From Plantactinospora soyae (lineage in GTDB: Bacteria; Actinomycetota; Actinomycetes; Mycobacteriales; Micromonosporaceae): DNA of 64,000 nucleotides. Positions 16,739 to 24,470 of the stretch are shown piece after piece (the stretch's first letter is position 1; every line of letters starts with the position of its first letter). Made by a program: the position numbers and the translations under genes. The stretch lies in contig NZ_JADBEB010000001.1 of the NCBI RefSeq assembly GCF_014874095.1, positions 6,262,001 to 6,326,000 of the forward strand, read 5' to 3'. The notes beneath the pieces are model-generated. The model was not told where the DNA came from and searched no databases. It saw nothing but the letters and a program-made list of their open reading frames with translations.

Positions 16739-17310
16739 CGGCGGGCCAGTTCCTGGATCGCCGGGACGATGTTGGCGTAGGCGGCACAGCGGCACAGATT
16801 GCCGCTCATCCGCTCGCGGATCTCGTCCGCGTCGAGGATCATCCGGCTCCGGCCGTCGGCACCGCCTCCGTCTCCGTCGCCTCCGTCGCCTCCGTCGCCT
16901 CCGTCGCCGTCCGGCGTCACCGCGCTCGGCCACCCCGCCTCGGCCTCGCGGAGCATCGCGACCGCCGAGACGATCTGGCCCGGGGTGCAGTAGCCACACT
17001 GGAACGCGTCGTGCTGGATGAAGCAGCGCTGCATCGGGTGCAGTTCGCCGTCGGATCCGAGCCCGGCGGCGGTGACGATCTCGGCCCCGTCGTACGCGAC
17101 GGCGAGGGCCAGGCAGCTGTTCACCCGCCGACCGTCCAGCAGGATCGTGCAGGCCCCGCACTGCCCGTGGTCGCAGCCCTTCTTCGGGCTGGTGTTGCCG
17201 AGTCGTTCCCGCAGGGCGTCGAGCAGGGTGGTCCGGATGTCGACGGTGACCCGGTGCGCGGTGCCGTCCACCCGGATGCTGACCTCGACATCCGTGGTCT
17301 CGACGTCCAT
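16735..17310 (-). CDS. Molybdenum hydroxylase [2Fe-2S] subunit (PaoA/YagT-like)
   Basis: 191 residues. The plant-type ferredoxin domain has its cluster ligands in KKGCDHGQCGACTILL and RVNSC; the helical [2Fe-2S] domain has QCGYCTPGQ and NLCRCAAY. It transfers electrons from the Mo centre to FAD. RBS AGGAGGG precedes the ATG by 8 bases. Between the two cluster motifs of the second domain lies an unusual Gly/Asp repeat (DGDGGDGGDGG) encoded by a 9-base tandem repeat, absent from typical family members. No Tat signal is present, so a cytoplasmic location is expected. Forms an operon with the FAD subunit; divergent from the AfsR-type regulator at 17506. Confidence 0.9.
   Translation of the reverse strand: MDVETTDVEVSIRVDGTAHRVTVDIRTTLLDALRERLGNTSPKKGCDHGQCGACTILLDGRRVNSCLALAVAYDGAEIVTAAGLGSDGELHPMQRCFIQHDAFQCGYCTPGQIVSAVAMLREAEAGWPSAVTPDGDGGDGGDGGDGDGGGADGRSRMILDADEIRERMSGNLCRCAAYANIVPAIQELARR
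16862..16915 (-). repeat. 9-base microsatellite in the FeS subunit gene
   Basis: About five near-identical copies of a TCGCCTCCG unit (plus strand) encode the Gly-Asp-Gly loop inserted into the [2Fe-2S] subunit. Being in-frame, copy-number change would alter loop length without breaking the gene. Confidence 0.75.
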
Positions 17311-17505
17311 GGTTCCGGCCCTCCTGTGCGATCGGGTCGCTACGAATACCCACAAAGCTAGCCATAGCAGGACGACAAAGGGTCGAAATGGGCAAAGCCC
17401 GCGTCGATGCCGTATGGCATCCCGCCGCCGGATCCGTCGCCGCAGGTGCGTACCGCCGGGTGCCGGTGGCGGGCGGCCGAGTCCGGCTGGGCGACAATCA
17501 ACGGC

Positions 17506-20500
17506 ATGCGGTTCGGCATCCTGGGCACGACGGAGGTGTACGCGACCGACGGGCGCCGGCTCGTCGTCGGCGGACCGCGCCTGCGCGCCCTGCTGGTACT
17601 GCTGCTCCTCGACGCGGGACGACTGGTCTCCACCGACCGGCTGATCCACGGCCTGTACGGCGACACCCCGCCGAGCCGCGCCGCGAACGCCCTGCAGTCC
17701 CAGGTGTCCCGGCTGCGTCAGGTTCTGTCGGCCGGGAACGGGCCGGAGCCGCTGCTGGAGTTCCATCCGGCGGGGTACCGGCTGACGGTCGATCCGGAGG
17801 CCGTGGACGTGCACCGGTTCACCCGGCTGGTCGGGGAGGGACACCGGGCGCTGGCCGCCGACGACCGGCGGCGCGCCGCCGACCTGCTGGGCGAGGCGCT
17901 GGACCTGTGGCGTGGCGAGCCGTTGGCGGACGTCCGCGACGCGTCGTTCGCGCCGCCCCAGGCGGTACGCCTCGACGAACTGCGGCTCTCCGCCGTCGAG
18001 GACCGGATCGAGGCGGAGCTCCGGCTCGGGGCGGCCGGAACGCTCCTGGCCGAGCTGCGTGAGCTGGTGGCGGCGTACCCGCTGCGGGAGCGACCGCGCG
18101 GCCAGCTGATCCGCGCGCTGCATGCCGACGGCCGGCGGGCCGAGGCGTTGGCCACCTTCGCCGACGTCCGGCGCCTGCTCGCCGACGAACTCGGCACCGA
18201 CCCGTCCCCGGAGCTGGCCGCGCTGCACGTGGCCGTGCTGCGGGACGATCCGGCGCTGACCCCGGACCGGACCCCCGGACCCGGAGCGCCGGACCGGCCG
18301 GCCGCGGGTACGGCCGGCCCCGCCGAGGGCCGCCGATCCGGTCGAGGGGATTCCGCTCCGGTCGTCGCCGGCCCGGTCGGCACCGGCCAGTTGACCGGGT
18401 TGCCGGGACAACTCAGCAGCTTCGTGGGCCGGGAGGAGGAGCTGCGCCGGGTCGGCAAGCTGCTCGGCGAGGCCCGGTTGGTCACCCTGCACGGCCCGGG
18501 AGGCGCCGGCAAGACCCGGCTGGCGATCGAGGCTGCCGGCCGGCAGGACGGCGAGGTCTGCCTGGTCGAACTGGCGTCGGTGGCCGCCGGCGCGGACGTG
18601 ACCCAGACGGTGCTCGCCGCACTCCACCTGCGTGAGGCCGTGCTGCGGGCCCCTGGCGGACCCCGGGACGCCGCCGAACGGCTGGTCACGGCGCTCGCGG
18701 ACCGGCGCCTGCTGCTGGTGCTCGACAACTGCGAACACGTGGTGGCCGACGCCGCCCGGCTCACCGCCCGGCTGCTCGGCTCCTGTCCGAAGGTCCGCGT
18801 CCTCACCACCAGCCGGGAACCGCTCGGGCTCACCGGCGAGGCGCTGTGCCCGGTGTCCGGACTGACCCTGCCGCCGGTCGACGCGAGCCCGGCGACGGCC
18901 CGGCAGTACGCCTCGGTGCGGCTCTTCGTCGAACGGGCCGCCGACGTGTCGCCGGACTTCGATCTCGACTCCGGCAACGTGGCCGATGTACTGCGGATCT
19001 GCCGTACCCTCGACGGCCTGCCGCTCGCCATCGAGCTGGCCGCCGCCCGGCTCCGCGCCCTGCCGGTCGGGCAGATCGCGGCCCGGCTCGACGACCGGTT
19101 CCGGCTGCTGACCCGGGGCAGCCGGCTGGCCCAGCCCCGGCACCAGACGCTGCGTGCGGTGGTGCAGTGGAGCTGGGACCTGCTGGACGAGGTCGAACAG
19201 CGGTTGGCCCGCCGGCTCACCGTGTTCGCCGGAGGTGCCGACCTGGATGCCGTCGAGCGGGTCTGTGGCCCGCTCGGGGCGGACGTTCTGGACGTGTTGC
19301 CATCTCTGGTGGACAAGTCCCTGGTCGAGGCCGGCGGCGGGCGGTTCCGGATGTTGGAGACCGTGCGCGCGTTCGGCGCCGAACGGCTGGTCGAGGCCGG
19401 TGAGGCCGAGCGGCTGCGCGCGGCGCACGCGGCGTACTTCCTCGATCTGGCCCGGACCGGCGACGAGCGGCTGCGCGGCGCGGAGCAATTGGACTGGCTA
19501 CGCCGGTTGGACGCCGACCGCGACGACCTGCACGCCGCGCTGCGTCGGGCGGTGGCCGGCCCCGACACCGGTACGGCACTGCGGCTGGTCGCGGCCCTGT
19601 CGTTCTACTGGTGGCTGCGCGGACTGCGGGGCGAGGGTGCCGCGCTGGCCGCCCAGCTCATCGAGCGGCTCGACGCCGGGCCGCCGCCCGGTCTGGAGGA
19701 GGAGTACGCGCTCTGCCTCCTGCACGCCTCCCTCGGCGGGTACCGGGCGGCTCCCGACGTCGGCGTCGCCAGTTCGATCCTGTGGAACCTGCGCCAGCCG
19801 CCCCGGCAGCCGTTCCTGCTCTACCTGTCGGGGATCGCCAACGGTCCACCGCCGGACATGCCGCTGTCGCTGATGACGACCGAGGGCTGGGCCGGCGTGC
19901 TGGGTGCCGATCCGTGGAGTCGGGCGCTGGCGGCGCTCGGCGTCGGGATGATGTGGATGCTCGACCGCCGGTACGACCAGGCCCGGACGCAGTTCGAGAT
20001 CGCGCTGGCCGGCTTCCGTACCCTCGGTGAGCGCTGGGGCACCATCCTGATCCTGACGAACCTCATGGAACTCAGCTACCGCGATGGCGACCACACCTCG
20101 ACCGAGGCGGTGGACGAGGCGCTGCGGCTGGCCGACGAACTCGACTCGACGCTGGACATGGCGGAGCTGCTGCGTACCCGGGCGGACGGGCGGATCAGCG
20201 TCGGCGATCTGGTCGGGGCGAGCGCCGACTACCAGCGGGTGGTGGAACTCGCCCTGCCGGCCGGGGCGCCGGAACTGCTCGCCGCCGCCCACTTCGGGCT
20301 CGGCGAGATCGCCCGGCTCCGGGGCGACCCGGACCGGGCCCGCGAGCTGTGCGAGCAGGCGCTGGCGGAGTGCCCGACCGGCTGGTTCGGTGCCGAGGGG
20401 GTTCGGCTCGGCGTACTCGTCACGCTGGGCGGGATCGCCGAGGCGACCGGCGACATCGCGACGGCCCGCCGCCGCTACCGCGAGGTGCTCGTCGCCACCC

Positions 20501-20763
20501 AGGGAATCTGGGAACCGGCGACCATCTCCGCCGCCGTCGAGGGGCTGGTCGGACCGGTGCTGCGGGACGGCGACGCCGAGCGGGCCGCCCTGCTGCTGGG
20601 CGCGGTGGCGGCGCTCCAGACCGGTGTCTCGGCCGCCGCCGCGGCCGCCCCGGTGGCGGACGCCACCCGGGCCCGGCTCGGCGATGCGGCGTACGAGCGG
20701 ATCCTCGCCCAGGGTTCGGGGATGACCCGCGACCAGGCGCTGGCGGTGTTCGACCCGGCATGA
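17506..20763 (+). CDS. Large AfsR/SARP-type regulator (wHTH-BTAD-ATPase-helical repeats)
   Basis: 1085 residues. Residues 1-90: OmpR-like winged helix of SARPs (MRFGILGTTEVYATDGRR, then SQVSRLRQVL). 95-245: bacterial transcriptional activation domain (DVHRFTRLVGEGHRALAAD through LRDDPALTPD). About 325-620: AAA/NB-ARC-like ATPase with P-loop GPGGAGKTRL (near 330) and Walker B LLLVLDNCEHV (near 405). The rest is TPR-like helical repeats. ATG 17506 is preferred; the frame is open to 17407. It is divergent from the molybdenum hydroxylase genes and followed by a DrrAB-like exporter, so it may activate either. Three direct repeats at 20792-20915 are possible binding sites. Effector unknown. Confidence 0.9.
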   Translation: MRFGILGTTEVYATDGRRLVVGGPRLRALLVLLLLDAGRLVSTDRLIHGLYGDTPPSRAANALQSQVSRLRQVLSAGNGPEPLLEFHPAGYRLTVDPEAVDVHRFTRLVGEGHRALAADDRRRAADLLGEALDLWRGEPLADVRDASFAPPQAVRLDELRLSAVEDRIEAELRLGAAGTLLAELRELVAAYPLRERPRGQLIRALHADGRRAEALATFADVRRLLADELGTDPSPELAALHVAVLRDDPALTPDRTPGPGAPDRPAAGTAGPAEGRRSGRGDSAPVVAGPVGTGQLTGLPGQLSSFVGREEELRRVGKLLGEARLVTLHGPGGAGKTRLAIEAAGRQDGEVCLVELASVAAGADVTQTVLAALHLREAVLRAPGGPRDAAERLVTALADRRLLLVLDNCEHVVADAARLTARLLGSCPKVRVLTTSREPLGLTGEALCPVSGLTLPPVDASPATARQYASVRLFVERAADVSPDFDLDSGNVADVLRICRTLDGLPLAIELAAARLRALPVGQIAARLDDRFRLLTRGSRLAQPRHQTLRAVVQWSWDLLDEVEQRLARRLTVFAGGADLDAVERVCGPLGADVLDVLPSLVDKSLVEAGGGRFRMLETVRAFGAERLVEAGEAERLRAAHAAYFLDLARTGDERLRGAEQLDWLRRLDADRDDLHAALRRAVAGPDTGTALRLVAALSFYWWLRGLRGEGAALAAQLIERLDAGPPPGLEEEYALCLLHASLGGYRAAPDVGVASSILWNLRQPPRQPFLLYLSGIANGPPPDMPLSLMTTEGWAGVLGADPWSRALAALGVGMMWMLDRRYDQARTQFEIALAGFRTLGERWGTILILTNLMELSYRDGDHTSTEAVDEALRLADELDSTLDMAELLRTRADGRISVGDLVGASADYQRVVELALPAGAPELLAAAHFGLGEIARLRGDPDRARELCEQALAECPTGWFGAEGVRLGVLVTLGGIAEATGDIATARRRYREVLVATQGIWEPATISAAVEGLVGPVLRDGDAERAALLLGAVAALQTGVSAAAAAAPVADATRARLGDAAYERILAQGSGMTRDQALAVFDPA

Positions 20764-20791
20764 GTGCCCCGGCGGACCGGACGCTTGCCCA

Positions 20792-20915
20792 GGGCCGTCA
20801 GCGCGCGGTGCCGGGGGCTGACGGCGGGCATCGACGGACCCGGCGTTGACCTGGGGCCGTCAGCGCGCGGTGCCGGAAGCCGGGCGTTGACCTGGCGCCG
20901 TCAGCGCGCGGTGCG
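20792..20915 (+). repeat. Three direct repeats GCCGTCAGCGCGCGGTGC upstream of the exporter
   Basis: Copies begin near 20792, 20854 and 20894; the last two are parts of a longer 40-base unit that also contains GGCGTTGACCTGG. All lie between the AfsR-type regulator stop and the DrrA-like ATG. SARP regulators bind direct repeats, so these could be its target sites or simply an expanded intergenic repeat. The TTGACC inside the unit could serve as a -35 box. Confidence 0.6.
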
Positions 20916-20948
20916 TGCGTCGTCAGGGCCGTCGGCGACCGTCGGGGC

Positions 20949-21944
20949 ATGACAACCGAAACACCAGCCGTCGTCGCCGAGGGACTGCACAAGCGGTACG
21001 GCGCGACCAGAGCCCTCGACGGGTTCGACCTCACCGTGCCGGCCGGCACGGTATGCGGACTGCTGGGACCGAACGGGGCCGGCAAGACCACGGCGGTCCG
21101 GATTCTCTCCACCCTGCTCCGGTTCGACGCCGGCCGGGCCTGGGTCGCCGGGCACGACGTGGTCCGCCAGCCGGAGCAGGTCCGCGGCGTGATCGGGCTG
21201 ACCGGGCAGTACGCCGCCGTCGACGAGATCCTCAGCGGCCGGCAAAACCTGATCCTCTTCGGTCGCCTGCACCACCTTCCGGCCCGGGCTGCCCGGCGGC
21301 GCGCGGACGAGCTGCTGGAGCAGTTCGGGCTCACCGAGGCGGCGGGCAAGTCGGCGGGGGAGTACTCCGGTGGGATGCGCCGCCGGCTGGACCTGGCTGC
21401 CAGCCTGATCATGACGCCCCGGGTGCTCTTTCTCGACGAGCCGACCACCGGCCTCGACCCGCGCAGCCGCAACCAGCTCTGGGCGGCCGTACGCGGTCTG
21501 GTCGCCGACGGCACCACCGTGCTGCTCAGCACCCAGTACCTGGAGGAGGCGGACCAACTCGCCGACCGGATCCTGGTGGTCGACGCGGGGCGGGTGGTCG
21601 CCGAGGGCACCTCGGCCGAGTTGAAGTCGCGGATCGGCGCAGACCGGATCGAGGTGGTGGTCCGGGACGCGGCGGAGCTGGCCGCCGCCGCCGCGATCGT
21701 CGAACGGCTCGCCGCCGGGCCGGTCGCGGTGGACGTCGAGATCCGACAGCTCGGCGCGCCGGTCGTGGACCGGGTCGCCGCGCTCGCCGACATCATGCGG
21801 GCGCTGAGCGACGCCGCCATCGCGGTCGAGGACGTCGGTCTGCGTAGACCGACCCTGGACGAGGCGTTCCTGCACCTGACCGGGGAGCAACCGCCCGGTA
21901 CGCGGTCGGCGGGCCGCCCGGCCGGAGCGGGGGTGGCGGCGTGA
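20949..21944 (+). CDS. DrrA-like ABC exporter ATP-binding protein
   Basis: 331 residues. Walker A GPNGAGKTT at 40-48, Q-loop GLTGQYAAVDE, signature YSGGMRRRLDLAASL, Walker B VLFLDEPTTGLDPRSRN and switch LLSTQYLEEADQLAD are intact. The ADEILSGRQNL and RRPTLDEAFLHLTG blocks are those of daunorubicin-resistance DrrA ATPases. Stop TGA overlaps the permease GTG. It probably powers export of a hydrophobic drug or secondary metabolite; no biosynthetic cluster is visible here, so the substrate is open. Confidence 0.92.
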   Translation: MTTETPAVVAEGLHKRYGATRALDGFDLTVPAGTVCGLLGPNGAGKTTAVRILSTLLRFDAGRAWVAGHDVVRQPEQVRGVIGLTGQYAAVDEILSGRQNLILFGRLHHLPARAARRRADELLEQFGLTEAAGKSAGEYSGGMRRRLDLAASLIMTPRVLFLDEPTTGLDPRSRNQLWAAVRGLVADGTTVLLSTQYLEEADQLADRILVVDAGRVVAEGTSAELKSRIGADRIEVVVRDAAELAAAAAIVERLAAGPVAVDVEIRQLGAPVVDRVAALADIMRALSDAAIAVEDVGLRRPTLDEAFLHLTGEQPPGTRSAGRPAGAGVAA

Positions 21945-22813
21945 CCAGCACCCTCCAGCCGCAGTTCCGGACGCCCGACGCCCGTTCCGCCGTACGACCC
22001 GATCCCGTTCCGGTCGGCGCGCTGGCCCGGTTCCGCCGGGCCCTGGTCGACGGCGGGGTGATGACCGGTCGCAACATGGCACACGTGATCCGGTCGCCCG
22101 AGGAAATCATGATCTATTTCAGTCTTCCGATCGTGTTCGTGCTGGTCTTCGGCTACGTGTTCGGCAGCGGAATGACGGTGTCGGGCGCCGGCTACCGGGA
22201 GTACCTCCTGCCCGGGGTCTTCGTGATGACGATGCTGTACGGCCTCGGCGCGACCGCGAGCGGCATCGCCATGGACGTGAGCCGGGGCGTCGTCGACCGG
22301 TTCCGTTCGATGCCGATGGCCCGGTCCGCGCTGGTGGTCGGCCGGACCGGCGCAGACCTGCTCCGCGCCCTGCTGGAGATGGCCACCCTGGTCGTCTGCG
22401 GGCTGCTGGTCGGCTGGCAGTGGCGCAACGGCCTGGGGTCCGCGCTCGCCGCAGTGGGGCTGATCCTGCTGCTGCGGATCGCGCTCACCTGGGTGGGCAT
22501 CTTCTTCGGACTGGTCGTACCGAATCCGGACACCGTCGGCGTGATCGTGTTCCCGCTCGCGTTTCCGCTCACCGCGCTCTCCAACGTGTTCGTCGCGCCC
22601 GACCTGATGCCGCAGTGGCTCGGCGCGATCGCGGCGTGGAATCCGCTCTCCGCGACGGTGGCGGCGGCTCGCGACCTGTTCGGTAACCCGGGGGCGGGTG
22701 GGGACTCGTGGCCGGCCCAACATCCGATGGTGTTGGCGATCGCCTGGCCGGTGATCCTCATCGCGGTCTTCGCGCCGCTGGCCGTCCGTCGCTACCAGCG
22801 GTTGAGCCGCTGA
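21941..22813 (+). CDS. DrrB-like ABC-2 permease
   Basis: 290 residues with six predicted helices (IMIYFSLPIVFVLVFGYVFG, LLPGVFVMTMLYGLGATASG, ALLEMATLVVCGLLVGW and so on) and the DrrB loop GIAMDVSRGVVDRFRSMPM between helices 2 and 3. GTG start at 21941 overlaps the ATPase stop by four bases. Together with DrrA-like 20949 it forms a complete exporter, probably under the control of the AfsR-type protein just upstream. Confidence 0.92.
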   Translation: MTSTLQPQFRTPDARSAVRPDPVPVGALARFRRALVDGGVMTGRNMAHVIRSPEEIMIYFSLPIVFVLVFGYVFGSGMTVSGAGYREYLLPGVFVMTMLYGLGATASGIAMDVSRGVVDRFRSMPMARSALVVGRTGADLLRALLEMATLVVCGLLVGWQWRNGLGSALAAVGLILLLRIALTWVGIFFGLVVPNPDTVGVIVFPLAFPLTALSNVFVAPDLMPQWLGAIAAWNPLSATVAAARDLFGNPGAGGDSWPAQHPMVLAIAWPVILIAVFAPLAVRRYQRLSR

Positions 22814-22829
22814 GCCACTGGACCGCTGG

Positions 22830-22925
22830 GACACCGGTGGCGGTCACCGTCGGCTGGGCCGCTAAGACACCGGTGGCGGTCACCGTCGGCTGAACCGGGA
22901 GGAGACGGCGGTCACCGTTGGCTGG
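22830..22925. repeat. 36-base tandem repeat between convergent genes
   Basis: GACACCGGTGGCGGTCACCG... starts at 22830 and again at 22866, identical for 27 bases, with a degraded third copy near 22902 and a fragment after it. GGTGGCGGTCACC-like segments are partly self-complementary, so the array may also terminate transcription from both sides. Confidence 0.65.
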
Positions 22926-22943
22926 GCCACCCGTGGCGGTGGC

Positions 22944-23519
22944 TCAGCCGGCGGCCTGGTGGGCGTCGAGCAGCGCCGTGGCGGTCAGCAGGCTGAGCCC
23001 GTCGAGACCGGTGTGCAGCATCACCGACCGGGCGGCCGAGCCGTCGAACACGATGGTGAGCTGGTTCGCCAGCGTCTCGGGATCGCGGGCACCGGCCAGG
23101 GCCGCCTGCCGGGCGAAGTAGTCGGTCAGCTGTTGCTTGTGGTCCCGGGCGACCACGCTCGCCGGATGGCTCGGGTCGCGCAGTTCGGTGGCGGTATTGA
23201 CGAACGGGCAGCCGTGGAACTCCGGCTCGGCCGTGAGTTCCTCCAGGCGCTCGAATACACGCAGAATTCGCTGCCGAGGGGGCATTTCGGAGGTTTCGTC
23301 CGGAATGTGAGAGGCGATCGTCGCCGGGCCGTACTCGGCGAGGCTCTCCGCCACCAGTGCGTCCTTGGTCTCGAAGAGCTGGTACATCGTCCGCTTCGAG
23401 ACGCCGGCCGTCTGGCAGAGCTTCTCGACACCGGTCGTCGCGATGCCCTCCCGACCGAACAGCTCGGCGGCGGCACGCAGCAGGCGTTCCCGCGGTGACG
23501 TCCGGGTGGTCGAGGTCAT
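22944..23519 (-). CDS. TetR-family repressor of the divergent SDR gene
   Basis: 191 residues: TetR helix-turn-helix at residues about 10-55 (ERLLRAAAELFGREGIATT, then SKRTMYQLFETKDALV) and a variable ligand domain with CPFVNTATEL typical of the TetR_C_40-like group. It is divergent from an SDR gene; 93 bases separate the starts and contain two copies of a perfect 14-base palindrome (23553-23566 and 23577-23590), strong operator candidates. This suggests a one-gene switch for an oxidoreductase induced by its substrate. Confidence 0.92.
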   Translation of the reverse strand: MTSTTRTSPRERLLRAAAELFGREGIATTGVEKLCQTAGVSKRTMYQLFETKDALVAESLAEYGPATIASHIPDETSEMPPRQRILRVFERLEELTAEPEFHGCPFVNTATELRDPSHPASVVARDHKQQLTDYFARQAALAGARDPETLANQLTIVFDGSAARSVMLHTGLDGLSLLTATALLDAHQAAG

Positions 23520-23551
23520 GACGATCAGCGTACCTGCTGGTCTTGCGGTTG

Positions 23552-23591
23552 GAAACCGATCGGTTTACGGTTGCCGAAACCGATCGGTTTC
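23552..23591. promoter_or_regulatory. Twin TetR operators AAACCGATCGGTTT
   Basis: Two identical perfect 14-base palindromes, AAACCGATCGGTTT, with centres 24 bases apart; the second extends to GAAACCGATCGGTTTC. The whole block is framed by TTGGAAACC and GGTTTCCAA. They lie 33 bases from the TetR start and 22 bases from the SDR ATG, so binding would cover both promoters. Confidence 0.88.
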
Positions 23592-23612
23592 CAACCCTCC
23601 TGGAGAGCCCAC

Positions 23613-24314
23613 ATGCAGATCGAAGACGCTGTCGTACTGGTGACCGGTGGCAACCGTGGCCTGGGCCGCGCCATCGCCGCCGAGGCGGTCGCCCGGGGTG
23701 CCCGGAAGGTCTACGCCGCCGCCCGCGACCCCCGTACGGTCACGGATCCGGGCGTCGTGCCGCTGGCACTCGACGTGACCGACCCGGAGTCGGTGGCGGC
23801 GGCTGCCCGGGTGGCCTCCGACGTCACCATCCTGGTCAACAACGCCGCGAGCTCGGTGAACGCGAACTTCCTCGATTCGGACGTCGAGGGGATCCGTCGG
23901 GAGTTCGAGACGAACTTCTACGGCCCGCTCCTGCTCACCCAGGCGTTCGTGCCGGGCATCGTGGCCAACGGCGGCGGTCACATCCTCAACATCAACTCCG
24001 TTCTCTCCTGGATCGGGCTCACCGATTCCTACAGCGCGTCGAAGGCGGCGCTCTGGTCGATGACGAACTCGGTCCGCCTGCAACTGCTGCCCAAGGGTGT
24101 GGGTGTGACGGGGCTGCACGTCGGCTACATCGACACCGACATGTCGGCGCACGTCGACGCGCCGAAGATCGCCCCGGAGGACGTGGCCCGGCAGGCGATC
24201 GACGGTATCGAGGCGGGCGCCTTCGAGGTGCTGGCGGACGGGATCGCCCGGCAGGTGCGGGCCAGCCTGTCGGCTGAGGTGGCCGCGATGTATCCGCAGC
24301 TCGCCGCCGCCTGA
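23613..24314 (+). CDS. Short-chain dehydrogenase/reductase (SDR)
   Basis: 233 residues, classical SDR: cofactor loop TGGNRGLG (residues 11-18), NNA in ILVNNAASS, catalytic Ser in NINSVLSW and Y140/K144 in YSASKAAL. An Asp follows AAR in the second strand region (AAARDP), leaving NAD or NADP preference unclear. ATG 23613 with TGGAGAG upstream was chosen over an in-frame ATG at 23571 that lies inside the operators. Likely repressed by the divergent TetR protein. Confidence 0.92.
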   Translation: MQIEDAVVLVTGGNRGLGRAIAAEAVARGARKVYAAARDPRTVTDPGVVPLALDVTDPESVAAAARVASDVTILVNNAASSVNANFLDSDVEGIRREFETNFYGPLLLTQAFVPGIVANGGGHILNINSVLSWIGLTDSYSASKAALWSMTNSVRLQLLPKGVGVTGLHVGYIDTDMSAHVDAPKIAPEDVARQAIDGIEAGAFEVLADGIARQVRASLSAEVAAMYPQLAAA

Positions 24315-24408
24315 TCCGCCTCGCCGGAGGGGTGGCCGAGGTCCACGGGACATCGCCGAGGTCGGTGCCCGGTGGGCGTCGGCCGCCCCTCCAGCGTTTA
24401 TCGGCAGC

Positions 24409-24438
24409 TTGACGCGAAACTGCTTCAGCCTTTATCGT
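24409..24438 (+). promoter_or_regulatory. Candidate sigma-70 promoter for the SPFH gene
   Basis: TTGACG (24409-24414) and TATCGT (24433-24438) with 18 bases between, about 30 bases before the ATG at 24471; GGGGAGG supplies the ribosome site. Spacing and TAnnnT -10 are acceptable but unproven. Confidence 0.45.
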
Positions 24439-24470
24439 CATCGCGACGAAAATAGGGGAGGTGGCGCGTC

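Noticed and set aside
17311-17505. RNA gene or riboswitch between the FeS subunit and the AfsR-type gene
   Set aside because: Sequence is short and shows no convincing conserved structure by eye; it is an ordinary divergent promoter region.
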